Assembly: GCA_900768425.1 (NCBI GenBank)
Contig: CAAGCR010000091.1
Coordinates: 1 to 21,112, forward strand
DNA from: Clostridia bacterium
GTDB lineage: Bacteria; Bacillota; Clostridia; Christensenellales; UBA1242
Reading direction: 5' to 3'
DNA length: 21,112 nucleotides
In this document: positions 1 to 10,348 of the stretch, in pieces
Layout of the letters: every line of letters begins with the position of its first letter
How positions within the stretch are numbered: position 1 is the stretch's first letter
The notes under the pieces: model-generated
The model's input: only the letters and a program-made list of their open reading frames with translations
What the model was told of the DNA's origin: nothing
Databases searched by the model: none
Position numbers and translations under genes: made by a program

Positions 1-19
1 ACGTGTGCTCTTCCGATCT
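1..19 (+). other. Residual Illumina TruSeq adapter at contig edge
   Basis: The first 19 bases match the 3' end of the standard Illumina TruSeq read-2 adapter, ending in GATCT whose last T is the ligation overhang. This is not genomic sequence. Genomic DNA should begin at position 20. The overlap matters because base 19 completes the apparent stop codon of the giant minus-strand gene. Confidence 0.95.
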
Positions 20-3000
20 TATAAACTTTCATTGTTATATACTTCACCATTTTTACCATATAATGTTTTTTCTTCATTTTGTGATAAGATTGCACTTATA
101 CCAACACCTGAAATCAATTTAAAGCCCTTTGCCCAAACATTCAAATCTATATTGTCAATACCTGTTTCTAATCCACCTGTTACCGGATTAAATGTACTAC
201 TACTGAAATCTACATCATAGCAATAATGGATAGAAGTTGCATAAGCCGAACTTGTATCTATGCCTGTATATTTTGGAGTTACATACAATGTATAGCTCTT
301 TTTATCAAAAGCATAGTTGAGTCCTAATTTCTTATCATCATCTTTCTCGCTATATTCGGTGAATGTAATTTGAATATCTGTTGTTGCTGTTGCTTGATAT
401 GGTACTTTATATGTTGTATCGTAGATAAGATTTTTGGTACCATCAAGTTTTGGAGTGTATTTGTTAGGTTTTGATGTATCATACTTAATATTCTTTGCTT
501 TGCAAACATTTTCTAATGTTAAGCCATTTATATATTTAACTGCATTATATGTACCGGTAAATAATGATATTTCACTACCTATTAATGACTCATTATTATA
601 AGTGTATAAGTAGAAACTATGTTTACCACCTGACAAGTGTCTAATATTATTGGGATCTGTAAGATTTCTATCATAGTTTAGCCTATAATCTTTTAATGTC
701 ATGTATTGTGTAACATTTCCTTTTGTTCTCTTTAACAATACTTCAATAGGAGTTTCATTTGTAACATTTTGGCTGATGTTTATATCTAACCTATATAACG
801 AACCACTGCTTGATTTAGTTGTTTTTATACCACTATTTTGTGGATTGCCATCTTTATCATAAGTTAGGGTTTGTTCTGATCTGTTTATGTTGAATAACCA
901 ATATTCAAAATCATAATTTAAAGTGTTTACACTTGCTCCGAATAAAGAGTTGTCTGCACCTAATTCTATAATTGTGTTGATATCACCATTTTTATTTAGA
1001 ATTGTGAAATCTTTGTCAACTGCAATCATATTGCTTGTTGCTTTATTCTTTGCTTTAATTCTGAATATTATACGCATAGCATTAAGTTCATAGTCTGAAC
1101 CATTTGGTATTATGCCATAATTTCTTAAATTATTCCATGCTGTATCAATTTCTTTTTGAGCACCAGCTTTATCTTCTTGACTTGCATTATTATTATTCAA
1201 AGTATCATTATTATTTTTGATTGATGTTAATTGTGTTTCGGCATAAGATTTTAAACTCTTTGTTTTGCTATTATCTACTACATAGATATTTGCAAGATTA
1301 AACTCTTTTTGAATTGCCTCATATTCACTAAGTTGCGGTTTACCTAAATATGCACTTTGGCTGTAATCATAAACATCAATAAAGTGTTCTAAGTCAATTT
1401 CTACATTTTCTCTAACGAATGTATTTTCTGCCGAGATACTTGTTCTATACTTTTTGTAAAGAGCAAATGGAACGGTAAATGTATAAACTTCTTTAGATAT
1501 TGCACCACTTTCATTTACGCTTTGAACCGAAAGTTCCAAAGAGCCACTGAAATTCAAAGAGCCATCTTTCCAAATTGAGTCGTATGATAGATACTTGAAT
1601 AATAGTGTTCCCGGAGTGCCTCTTTCTTCTATGCTTGCACCTGTTGGTTTATAACCATTATTTTGAACTGCTATAATGTCATATACTCTGCCATCTTTTA
1701 CAAATCTTGCATTTGCAACATAGAATTCGCTTGTAATATCGGTATCATTACCGCTCTTTACCACAATGCCGACACCGCTCTTAGTTTTGTCATATTTTTT
1801 GTTTCTATTGTAAATTTCAAAAGAGTCACCTTCGTATACTTTTTGAGAATCTACACTATAAGAAACGACATCAACTGTTGCGGTAAATTCTACATAATAC
1901 TTAAATGTAAAGTTATATGGGTCTTGGAAAGTAATTATTAAATTTTTATTACCAAAGTTTGGAGTTTCTAGAATATTTAAATAAATTGCACCATTTTCTT
2001 TGGTTACATTTATATATTCTTTATAACCCGCAACTTGTGGGTCAGTCCAGCGACCAACTACGTTTGGTTTTGGATTTAGTGTAGAATATTTACTATAAGC
2101 ATATATATATGTTGTTTGTTTTTCGCTTGCAAGTAATATTTTTTCGCCAACACCTTTTGCTTCAATAACTAATGGGTTTGTTTCACTATTTACCGAAGAT
2201 ATGCTTTCGTTGTGTAATATGTATTCAATATCTGATTTTACAAGTATTGTAAATGACATTTCATATTTACGGTTTTCACCTATTGTATATGCAAAGCTTA
2301 CATTTACATATGTGCCATCATTTGATGCACCTAATGGTTTTAAGTTGTAGTCATATCTTATATTGTCTTTTAATACCGGAGTAATTGGCAAGCAATTAAT
2401 GGAGCTTACGGTATCTGTAATTTTTAAAGTCATTTCTTTATTATTGCTTGTGTGGTTTAACCAGAAAGTATTACCTAAAGTATCTTTTAAAGCAAATAAT
2501 TCTACAAAAGAGTAACCATCATCTTGTTCATTTGCATTTAATGTTATTGTTTTTGTTTTGTTTACTAACTCTTCATCAAATTGAACATCGTATGTTAGGT
2601 TTAAGGTCAAGGCAGAAACAATAGATTTATCACTAACTATTGTGCATACTGCAGCCTTATCTATTGATTTGATTAACGTTTGTGAATTGCCTGTCATTTC
2701 ATCATCTAACAAACTTAATGTTCCGATTACATATTCGTAATCTTTATAGCGAATATCTTTTCCATCATAGTTTAGTTTACCACGAACATTAAATTGTGCA
2801 AAGCATTGAGTATCATTTATAGATGTGCTTGTGCTATCAGTTGCCACAAATACTTTTGTTACATTTTCGTTATAGTTTTTAATTGAGAATGTACATCTGA
2901 TTTTTTCACCGGCTCTATAGTAAATATCTTTTGCGATATATTCGCATGAGCTTACTCCTGCTTGGTCGGCGACATACAAGCTAACTTTTTCTTTTCCTGC

Positions 3001-6000
3001 TTCTAAAGTAATGTTAGGCATTGTAACTATTACTTCAACTTTTTTGAATACATCATCATCGCCATATGAAACATAAACAGTATCGGTTGCTTGAATAAAT
3101 CCTATTGGAGATTCATTTCTTACTTTAACTACATATGTGCCATATCTTAAATTGTTGATGTAAATATCAAATTCTTGGGTAATATCACCATTTACAAATT
3201 CGGTATCTGCAAATGTAAACATATATTGACCTGACACAGGGACTTCTGTATCACCTAATTTTATGTTATAGGTTACAGTTTGTTCTGGGTGTGCCATATT
3301 TGTTATTAGAAGTCTATCAATATTATTAAAGGTTTTTGCACTAAAGTCTATTGAACCTTTATTTTGAACCAACTCATATCCTAATGTTGTTTCTTCCCCG
3401 TTATCATCATAAACTATTGGATAATTCATTGTGATTTTATACTGTGGATTTATTGTCAACATTACATATGCGGTTGCAATAATTGTATAGCTTTCATCGG
3501 CATTTTTTGTTGCTAATGTGAATTGAACTTTTTGAGTTATAACAGATGTTATTGCATCAACATTATATTCGTAGTCATTTTTCTCACTAACTTGCTTATT
3601 GTTTATTAAATAGAATAATTGTGTACCATCAGCAAATTCATCGGTTGATAAGTTGCTATTTAGTTTGTTATCGGTAAACAAGATACTCCAGAAATCTTTG
3701 CTTAATGATATTTTACCATCATCGGCAGTTTTTGTTGTTAAGTTTTGTTCGCTTTCTGTGCCTGTCGATGTATCTATAAATGGGTTTGTTTGATGTGGAT
3801 ACAATGATGTTACTCGTGGTAAAACCATAATATTTTTGAATGTTACATCAAATTCATATATATCTGCATTATTAGTTATGGTAATTGTTAAAACCAAATT
3901 AAATGCAACTTTTTCAGATATATGATTAAATACAATTTTGCTTGTTTCACAGCTAAAGTATTTGCTATCATCTGTGTTTGCAATATTGGTTATTGTAAAG
4001 TTTGTTAAACTTTGAACATCAGTAGTGAATAATACTAATTCTGTCAATTCATATGCAGTTCCGGAATATATATCAACTTCTTTTAGTGTGAACTTGAATG
4101 CCGGTTCTACTGTAACATTTAGCACTGACAACACGCCGTAAAGTGTATATAATTCTAATTTGAAGTTTTCACCGGTTGGTTGAACTTCAATTGTTAATTT
4201 ATTAGAATCCACCGTAACAAAGGTGTTTTCATCACTATCAAATGGAATTACTTTACCTTCATTATTAACCAATCTAAATTTCAATTCTTGATTATAGTTA
4301 ATATTTGTTAAATAGTAGTAATATTTTGCGTTTGATGATATTAACTCATAAGCACCACTACCGATTAAGAATACTTCATCGGATTTTAATGTGATGTTAT
4401 TTTCTGCACCTATACTAATTTGAGATGATGATGGGGCTTGACGCATTAATGTTAATTGTTCAGACTCTCCGACATAAACATAAACATAGTTTTCTGCTCC
4501 GCCATCAGTTGTAATTTTGATTTTTAAACGAGCAACATTTAGACCGTTATATTTGTTTACAACTAGCATAGCATCGCCATTTGAAAGAGTTATGCTTGCA
4601 TAGTTTGCAAAATCGTTTTTATCAACAGGTGACCAAACACCGCCGACATTTTTAACTATTTTTTCTATTGAATAGTGATATTCACCTGTGTAATCAATTT
4701 TTGAGAAGTTATTTTGTGCATCTAATTCATTTACTATAAATCTTGTGTATTTACCATTTGTTAAATTTACTTGTGCTGTACCATAAACTTCATTGAATGA
4801 TAAATATTCTGCAAGTTTATTATTGAATGGAAGTTGGGTATTTAGCATATCTGCATCATATTCTTCAGAGCCATATCCGTTTTCGCCTAAGCCAACTATA
4901 ACTCCGCTATTTGGATAACTTATGACTAAGTTTTGAGTTTGATTTAAGTGAATAATGATTGGAATATAGAAATATGTGTTTGTGCCGGCTTGAGCTAGTT
5001 TTAATGAAACTTTAAGATATACACCATCTTGTACACCTATTGGTTTTGCTGTCAATTTAATTGACTCTTCATCACTTTGAAGTGTTGCGTAAGAGCCTGC
5101 AAGTCCTGTGCCGATTGCCATTTCCATAACACCTGCATCGGTTATATTAAAGATATTGTTTCTATTATGTGAATTGTATACTAAATTTTCATTATTCTTT
5201 ATTAATACTAATTCTTGATTATTTGTTTCTTCGTTTAAAGTTGTTGTAAAGAATTTAATATTGTTTGCTTTGTAATATTCATATAAGGTATCGGTTGTTT
5301 CAAACAATCTATTAATATCTAAATTGTTATATGCAAGTTCATTACCATCAACATCTACAAACTTAACAAATGGGAATTTTAATCTACTTATAACAATTAA
5401 GTATTTAGTAGATACACCACTTTCGGTTACTGTTACAAATGTGTCGGTATTTGTAAATAGATTATTATTTGATAAAGTAACTTTTCTTATAGTACCGCTC
5501 TTTGTTGTGTATGTGCCGTTGAATACAGCATAATCGTAAACTACTTGCACACCATCTTTGTCACTGAATAATTTTGTAAACAAGTTGGTTGCATCGTTAT
5601 CATCACTTATAACTTCACTATTAGAAACAATAATTGCTTTAATGCCTTTATACATTGCAAAGTGGTCTTGTTGACTGATTAAACTTTCCGGCAACACTTT
5701 TAAACTAACTTGACCTATGATTAATTCATCTATAATTATATAGAATTTAATATTAGCCTCGTTTGTGAATTCACTGAATGTTAAATCAATGTATCTAACC
5801 TCTTTAACGCCTTCACCTAATGTATCGCTTGTTTTTGGACCGCTGATACTTAGTTTTAAGTTATCTTGAGCATAATCTTCTTTTGCATCAAAAGTAATGT
5901 TGTTGTAAATTAAAGGATATTCGGCAAGAGTTGCACCTGAGACATCTTTTCTTGCCAGTAAATCAATAAACGGAATACTAATTGTGTTACCCTTTAAAGA

Positions 6001-9000
6001 TATTGTTGGCTGTTTAACATTTACTACAATGTTATCCATAACATTAAAGTCTATGCAATATACCAATTCACCTATTCTGTCATTCTCTTCTGTACTATTT
6101 ACCGAAGTAATATATATTTGGCGTTTTGCCGATGAGCTATCACCAAATGTGAAATTAATTGTATATCTGTTTTCTTCTACATTGAATGTTCTTGGTTCTT
6201 CGCCATCAAGATAATAATATAATGATTTTGAAGCTGAAATGTTTTCTGTTTCAAGTTCTAAGGTGTATGGAATGCCTTTATATACATTATATATAGAATC
6301 TGATTTTGTAACCGAAGTATTACCTATATTTTTAACATCGGTTTTATTTATTGAATAAATTTGACTAAGTTTTAATGAAACTGATTGAGTTATGTCTAAT
6401 TCTTTGCATACATAAGATAGGTCTAATTTTACAACACTACCTAACATTTTAGTTAGTTTGAATGATGAGATAGGAGTTGTTTTATAATTTTCTATTGTAA
6501 TGGTTGTATTATCAGATATTTGTTGTAATACATTTAATGATGCCTCGTTTGCAATGTAAATATCCATTGTTAAAGGGTTAGATGTTTCACCTAATTTATA
6601 GTTGATTAACAATAGGTTTGCCAAAGCTATTTCATTATTTTGTTCGCGTTCTAAACTTAAATTTTGTGTTGGGAATTTATATGTTTCTTTTGTTACTTCA
6701 TCATACTTAAATTCCAATCTTTCATTTGCATCGCCATAGTATTTGATAACCTCATCTACTCTGCCGGAATTTTCAACGACAAAGTTTATGCTTTCGCATA
6801 AAACATTGTTTTCAAGAGTTCCTGAATATAGGCTAAGTGTTACAGGTTTATCTGCTGTTGTTTCTCCGACAAAGTTTGCAAATTGGTCGTTTTGTACAAC
6901 TATAACATTTAAGTTAGAACTCTTTAAGAACCAACCTTCTTGGGTTTCTGTGTCAACATTTCCTAAGAAGTCTACAATTTTAACCTTAATTCTGCTATCT
7001 TTACCAAAGATGACAACTGCTGGATTTTCGGTGCTTCCAGCATCTTTGTAATATACGCTATATGTTTTTTCATATTTATTGCTTGTTGCATTATATATTG
7101 TTGAAACTAATATGTGGTCAATTTCTGAAGATAAAATCGGAGTATCATCTGTTAAAGCAAAGTTAAATGACACTTCACTATTTGTATCTTTTACAATTGT
7201 TACATTATAGAAAGCATTTTCACCACCGCCATTGTTATATGCAATACTTACTGGGAATAAGTAATCGTTGCCATCTACTGTATATATTAAATATAGTTTA
7301 ACTTGTGTATCTCTTAACACTTGTGTAGTTGAAATTGTGATGTAGTATGCATCTGCATCCAGTGATGTATTAAATGTTATATAGTTTGTTGCATTGTTTT
7401 TGCTTTCACGTGCTTCCATACGGATTGTGCCATCCATAAGTGCATTTCTGATTATTTCATTATCGCCTTCTCCGCCGGAAATTTTAAATCTAATAAGATT
7501 GTTTGTGTTATGAGCCATTTTAAACAATCCGTCTGTAACTGCAATGCCTGCATAATCACTATTTATTTCGGCGACATCTGCTTTTAAAGTTTTTAGTGAA
7601 TTAGTAAATTGAACAGATAGATATGATAAGTTTTCAACCAAGCTTTCTTTTGTTGCTGAGTATTTAACTATATCATAAATTTCATAATCGCCATTTGTTA
7701 CCATAATTGGATTTCTTAATGCACCTGTTCTTATGGTTGCAAATATGACATTTACCGAATATGAAGGAACTTCTTGGCGTTTTAATTTTAAAATTGAACC
7801 ATCTAGTTCGTACAAGTTTTTGGTTATTCCTATACCTTTTAGTGTGTAAGGTTTTGAATTTGCATCAACTGTTGTAAAGTAGTATGAAAGTTTTTGTTCT
7901 GCTTGTTCATCATCGGAATATATGAAGAATTTATAAGTTTGGAAATTGTTTGTTTCCGGAATGTTTACAAGTTTTGCCAAATCAACTTCTTTATTATAAG
8001 AAACATCTTTTATTGCCTCAGTGCCATCGGCGGTTGGGTCGGTTACTGCTAGGTCTATAACGCCTGTCATATCAACAACACCTAATGTTAGGTCATCTAA
8101 AGATTTCCAACCTACCAATTTTTCATCATTATCGGCCGGAGTTAATCTGAATAATGGATTGTCGGCTACAGTTAAAGTGTTTTCTATATCGGCTTGGTAA
8201 ACATTTTCTTCATTTAGGTTATATGTTCTAATGTAAACCAAAACCGCTCTAAAATCATTTGCAATATAATTATCTGAATATATTTGCCAATATGCGTTGT
8301 TATAATTTGATTTGTTACCAACTGGAAGATAGTAATAAGCAAATGAACCACTAGAACTATCTACAACTTTTACTTTTGTATAATTTTCTGCATCTACAAA
8401 GGATATTTCATCAGAAGCCCCCCAAGAATTTGAGCTTAGACGTTTTTCAAAACGGATACCTATATTTAGTATTTTGTTTTGTAGGTTTACTGTTTCTATA
8501 TTAGAGTTGCTTAATGTTGTTTTTAAATATGATGTGTTGGCATTGTTTGTGCCATCTTTTCCAACATAAATTGTATGAATGCTATTAGTTAAGAAATCGT
8601 TTATTGAACCGGCAAGATTTACTGTATCAACATCAATATCTACAATGTTAAATTGAATTGTTTGTTTATCTACTTTTTTAGTTTTTAAATCTTGACCTTG
8701 TTGAGTATACATTTTTTCTAAACTATCTAAAAGGTTTAAATAATCTTCTGCAACCGATGTGGTATTATTCTCTATTGCACTATTGAAGAATGTGTAAGAA
8801 TATAGTTCAACATTTATTAAGTCGGAAAGTTCGGTGCTATCGGCTTTTGTTTGTAATTTATAAAGGTTTGTTCCTGCTACTTTTTCAATTTTGTTAATAT
8901 AAGATTTGCTATTTAAAACTTTTTCTTCAAAAGTATAATATTTTAATTTTTTAGCAAACTCTGTGTTTAAATTGTTTAAATATGTAACAAGTTGCGCCTT

Positions 9001-9861
9001 TTCATCACTATTGTCTTTTATGTTTATGATTTGTTGATATGTGTTTATTATATCTTGAAAATCAACTTCTTTTGTTATTTTATCTGTTTGTAATAGAGTT
9101 TTTAAATTGTTTAGCTCGTTTGTGTAATCTAAATTTAATTCGCTTAATTTGTTTATAATTGCATCGTAATATTCAACCAACATATTTGTTGAAGATGCTT
9201 TTGAGTATTTATATGCACTACGTGCAGGATAGAATTTTAAGCCTAAATAGAAAGTATCACCGGCATTGAATGATAATTTATCTTCATCTGCTTTTATTTT
9301 TTTTGCTAAATTTGTTTGACCTTCTATGTATGTTAAAACATCTTTATAGTCATTAGATTTATTGATTGTTCCTTTACCATCAAACAAAACCATTTCGGTT
9401 TTATATACAGGAACATCTACATAAATGGAAGCGGTTACTTTTGGAGTTGTTATACATTCTGATGAAGCGATGATGTTTGATATACCGCCCTTTATCCATT
9501 CTAAGTCATCTAGTTCACTGTCGTTAGTTCTGCAAAGTTTAACATCAAATGCAACGTTTAGTTTAACTTCTTTAGGAATTATAATAACACCATCAGTCCA
9601 ATGGTCTTTACCGTATGTATGATAAGCACCATTTACAAACTTTAATGTTACTTTGGTTGCTGTAACATCTTCGGTTGTGGTGGTTATTGTAATTTTAAAG
9701 TCGTCAGTAACATCATATTCGTCTAATTCAAATGCGATGTTTTCTGGATTGATAACAACCTCTTTAAAGTCGCCTTTTAAATATTTGATGCCAAAAACGC
9801 CACCAAATATTCCTATAATTGAAGCAAAGCATATTGCAAAAATAACTAAAAATCTTTTCAT
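19..9861 (-). CDS. Giant cell-surface protein, at least 3280 aa, probably 3'-truncated by the contig end
   Basis: An uninterrupted frame of 3,280 codons starts at an ATG with GGGAG at 9871-9875, nine bases upstream. Residues about 4-27 form one hydrophobic segment after MKR, a signal peptide or uncleaved signal anchor, so the rest should be outside the membrane. The remainder is Thr/Asn/Ser/Val/Tyr-rich with alternating hydrophobic residues, very little Cys or Trp and many Gly/Asn/Asp turns, the pattern of many divergent beta-sandwich (Ig/cadherin/BIG-like) modules; I infer this and recognise no specific family. Two helical islands interrupt it: about residues 225-325, and about 2868-2925, where a segment with a WNNL motif resembles a FIVAR-type helical module. 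No LPxTG anchor is seen. The stop at 19-21 contains adapter base 19, so the codon is only known as TA-N and the protein may continue. Likely an adhesin or surface fibre; role unknown. Confidence 0.85.
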   Translation of the reverse strand: MKRFLVIFAICFASIIGIFGGVFGIKYLKGDFKEVVINPENIAFELDEYDVTDDFKITITTTTEDVTATKVTLKFVNGAYHTYGKDHWTDGVIIIPKEVKLNVAFDVKLCRTNDSELDDLEWIKGGISNIIASSECITTPKVTASIYVDVPVYKTEMVLFDGKGTINKSNDYKDVLTYIEGQTNLAKKIKADEDKLSFNAGDTFYLGLKFYPARSAYKYSKASSTNMLVEYYDAIINKLSELNLDYTNELNNLKTLLQTDKITKEVDFQDIINTYQQIINIKDNSDEKAQLVTYLNNLNTEFAKKLKYYTFEEKVLNSKSYINKIEKVAGTNLYKLQTKADSTELSDLINVELYSYTFFNSAIENNTTSVAEDYLNLLDSLEKMYTQQGQDLKTKKVDKQTIQFNIVDIDVDTVNLAGSINDFLTNSIHTIYVGKDGTNNANTSYLKTTLSNSNIETVNLQNKILNIGIRFEKRLSSNSWGASDEISFVDAENYTKVKVVDSSSGSFAYYYLPVGNKSNYNNAYWQIYSDNYIANDFRAVLVYIRTYNLNEENVYQADIENTLTVADNPLFRLTPADNDEKLVGWKSLDDLTLGVVDMTGVIDLAVTDPTADGTEAIKDVSYNKEVDLAKLVNIPETNNFQTYKFFIYSDDEQAEQKLSYYFTTVDANSKPYTLKGIGITKNLYELDGSILKLKRQEVPSYSVNVIFATIRTGALRNPIMVTNGDYEIYDIVKYSATKESLVENLSYLSVQFTNSLKTLKADVAEINSDYAGIAVTDGLFKMAHNTNNLIRFKISGGEGDNEIIRNALMDGTIRMEARESKNNATNYITFNTSLDADAYYITISTTQVLRDTQVKLYLIYTVDGNDYLFPVSIAYNNGGGENAFYNVTIVKDTNSEVSFNFALTDDTPILSSEIDHILVSTIYNATSNKYEKTYSVYYKDAGSTENPAVVIFGKDSRIKVKIVDFLGNVDTETQEGWFLKSSNLNVIVVQNDQFANFVGETTADKPVTLSLYSGTLENNVLCESINFVVENSGRVDEVIKYYGDANERLEFKYDEVTKETYKFPTQNLSLEREQNNEIALANLLLINYKLGETSNPLTMDIYIANEASLNVLQQISDNTTITIENYKTTPISSFKLTKMLGSVVKLDLSYVCKELDITQSVSLKLSQIYSINKTDVKNIGNTSVTKSDSIYNVYKGIPYTLELETENISASKSLYYYLDGEEPRTFNVEENRYTINFTFGDSSSAKRQIYITSVNSTEENDRIGELVYCIDFNVMDNIVVNVKQPTISLKGNTISIPFIDLLARKDVSGATLAEYPLIYNNITFDAKEDYAQDNLKLSISGPKTSDTLGEGVKEVRYIDLTFSEFTNEANIKFYIIIDELIIGQVSLKVLPESLISQQDHFAMYKGIKAIIVSNSEVISDDNDATNLFTKLFSDKDGVQVVYDYAVFNGTYTTKSGTIRKVTLSNNNLFTNTDTFVTVTESGVSTKYLIVISRLKFPFVKFVDVDGNELAYNNLDINRLFETTDTLYEYYKANNIKFFTTTLNEETNNQELVLIKNNENLVYNSHNRNNIFNITDAGVMEMAIGTGLAGSYATLQSDEESIKLTAKPIGVQDGVYLKVSLKLAQAGTNTYFYIPIIIHLNQTQNLVISYPNSGVIVGLGENGYGSEEYDADMLNTQLPFNNKLAEYLSFNEVYGTAQVNLTNGKYTRFIVNELDAQNNFSKIDYTGEYHYSIEKIVKNVGGVWSPVDKNDFANYASITLSNGDAMLVVNKYNGLNVARLKIKITTDGGAENYVYVYVGESEQLTLMRQAPSSSQISIGAENNITLKSDEVFLIGSGAYELISSNAKYYYYLTNINYNQELKFRLVNNEGKVIPFDSDENTFVTVDSNKLTIEVQPTGENFKLELYTLYGVLSVLNVTVEPAFKFTLKEVDIYSGTAYELTELVLFTTDVQSLTNFTITNIANTDDSKYFSCETSKIVFNHISEKVAFNLVLTITITNNADIYEFDVTFKNIMVLPRVTSLYPHQTNPFIDTSTGTESEQNLTTKTADDGKISLSKDFWSILFTDNKLNSNLSTDEFADGTQLFYLINNKQVSEKNDYEYNVDAITSVITQKVQFTLATKNADESYTIIATAYVMLTINPQYKITMNYPIVYDDNGEETTLGYELVQNKGSIDFSAKTFNNIDRLLITNMAHPEQTVTYNIKLGDTEVPVSGQYMFTFADTEFVNGDITQEFDIYINNLRYGTYVVKVRNESPIGFIQATDTVYVSYGDDDVFKKVEVIVTMPNITLEAGKEKVSLYVADQAGVSSCEYIAKDIYYRAGEKIRCTFSIKNYNENVTKVFVATDSTSTSINDTQCFAQFNVRGKLNYDGKDIRYKDYEYVIGTLSLLDDEMTGNSQTLIKSIDKAAVCTIVSDKSIVSALTLNLTYDVQFDEELVNKTKTITLNANEQDDGYSFVELFALKDTLGNTFWLNHTSNNKEMTLKITDTVSSINCLPITPVLKDNIRYDYNLKPLGASNDGTYVNVSFAYTIGENRKYEMSFTILVKSDIEYILHNESISSVNSETNPLVIEAKGVGEKILLASEKQTTYIYAYSKYSTLNPKPNVVGRWTDPQVAGYKEYINVTKENGAIYLNILETPNFGNKNLIITFQDPYNFTFKYYVEFTATVDVVSYSVDSQKVYEGDSFEIYNRNKKYDKTKSGVGIVVKSGNDTDITSEFYVANARFVKDGRVYDIIAVQNNGYKPTGASIEERGTPGTLLFKYLSYDSIWKDGSLNFSGSLELSVQSVNESGAISKEVYTFTVPFALYKKYRTSISAENTFVRENVEIDLEHFIDVYDYSQSAYLGKPQLSEYEAIQKEFNLANIYVVDNSKTKSLKSYAETQLTSIKNNNDTLNNNNASQEDKAGAQKEIDTAWNNLRNYGIIPNGSDYELNAMRIIFRIKAKNKATSNMIAVDKDFTILNKNGDINTIIELGADNSLFGASVNTLNYDFEYWLFNINRSEQTLTYDKDGNPQNSGIKTTKSSSGSLYRLDINISQNVTNETPIEVLLKRTKGNVTQYMTLKDYRLNYDRNLTDPNNIRHLSGGKHSFYLYTYNNESLIGSEISLFTGTYNAVKYINGLTLENVCKAKNIKYDTSKPNKYTPKLDGTKNLIYDTTYKVPYQATATTDIQITFTEYSEKDDDKKLGLNYAFDKKSYTLYVTPKYTGIDTSSAYATSIHYCYDVDFSSSTFNPVTGGLETGIDNIDLNVWAKGFKLISGVGISAILSQNEEKTLYGKNGEVYNNESL

Positions 9862-9970
9862 TATAAAAAACTCCCATTATTTAGTTAAAAATAAAATTAA
9901 TAATTTGTTAAAAAATTAAAATATTTTAAAATAAATTATAATCCTTATTTTTACACTATAATACGATTTT

Positions 9971-10000
9971 AGTATACATTTATTGTTTACATAATGTCAA
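9971..10000 (-). promoter_or_regulatory. Sigma-A promoter for the giant surface-protein gene
   Basis: Read on the minus strand, TTGACA (9995-10000) and TATACT (9971-9976) are separated by 18 bases. This puts the transcript start near 9964 and gives a 5' UTR of about 100 bases before the ATG at 9861. The -35 is perfect and the -10 has one deviation. AT-rich DNA can produce such matches by chance, but the position and orientation are right. Confidence 0.6.
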
Positions 10001-10112
10001 TTAAATATTAATTTATAACTAATTTTTTTTTGATTATATATATTTATATATATCTTTTTAAAATTATTTTTTTTAAAATAATCATTATTTATTATTTTTT
10101 TTGTGTATTTTT

Positions 10113-10182
10113 ATTGCGAATAGTGCAATATATTTGTATTACTTCATTAAATTTTATTAATCTCAAAAACAAATTGCGAATA
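10113..10182. repeat. Direct repeat ATTGCGAATA, two copies 60 bp apart
   Basis: The 10-mer ATTGCGAATA occurs at 10113-10122 and again at 10173-10182, with 60 bases between the starts, about six helical turns. The first copy is also the left part of an ATTGC/GCAAT inverted repeat. Both lie between the two divergent promoters, so they are candidate regulator binding sites. No regulator is encoded in the window. Confidence 0.5.
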
Positions 10183-10229
10183 ATTTAATTTTTACAAAAA
10201 GAAAAACTTTAATTTTATGCTTTTAAGTG

Positions 10230-10304
10230 TATTGACATATCAAAAAGTACCTTTATTTTAATAAACAATATGCATAAAATCTTTTAATGCTAATATTGAC
10301 ATAT
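10230..10304 (+). repeat. Direct repeat TATTGACATAT containing the -35 element
   Basis: An 11-base sequence containing TTGACA occurs at 10230-10240 and 10294-10304, 64 bases apart. The second copy carries the -35 of the predicted plus-strand promoter. The first has no convincing -10 at normal spacing. Loosely similar TTTTAA/ATGC bases precede both copies, so the area may be a decayed promoter duplication. Confidence 0.45.
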
Positions 10305-10324
10305 TTACTAATTTGTGATAAAAT
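10296..10324 (+). promoter_or_regulatory. Sigma-A promoter for the 716-aa membrane protein gene
   Basis: TTGACA (10296-10301), a 17-base spacer and TAAAAT (10319-10324) preceded by an extended TGA. The expected transcript start is near 10331, which leaves a short leader containing the AAAGGAG ribosome binding site of the gene starting at 10349. Confidence 0.75.
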
Positions 10325-10348
10325 AAAGCAAATTAAAGGAGTGGTCCT

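Larger units (their letters stand above)
9862..10348. promoter_or_regulatory. Divergent intergenic regulatory region
   Basis: These 487 bases separate the start codons of two divergently transcribed genes, the giant surface protein (minus) and the 716-aa membrane protein (plus). The stretch is extremely AT-rich. It holds a good promoter for each gene and two pairs of direct repeats, listed separately. I see no additional gene. The short inverted repeat ATTGC-7-GCAAT at 10113-10129 overlaps one repeat copy and could be an operator. Confidence 0.6.

Noticed and set aside
9653..9919. Plus-strand frame across the N-terminus of the giant gene
   Set aside because: Opposite-strand shadow over the signal segment and 5' UTR; hydrophobicity and codon pattern are explained by the minus-strand gene.
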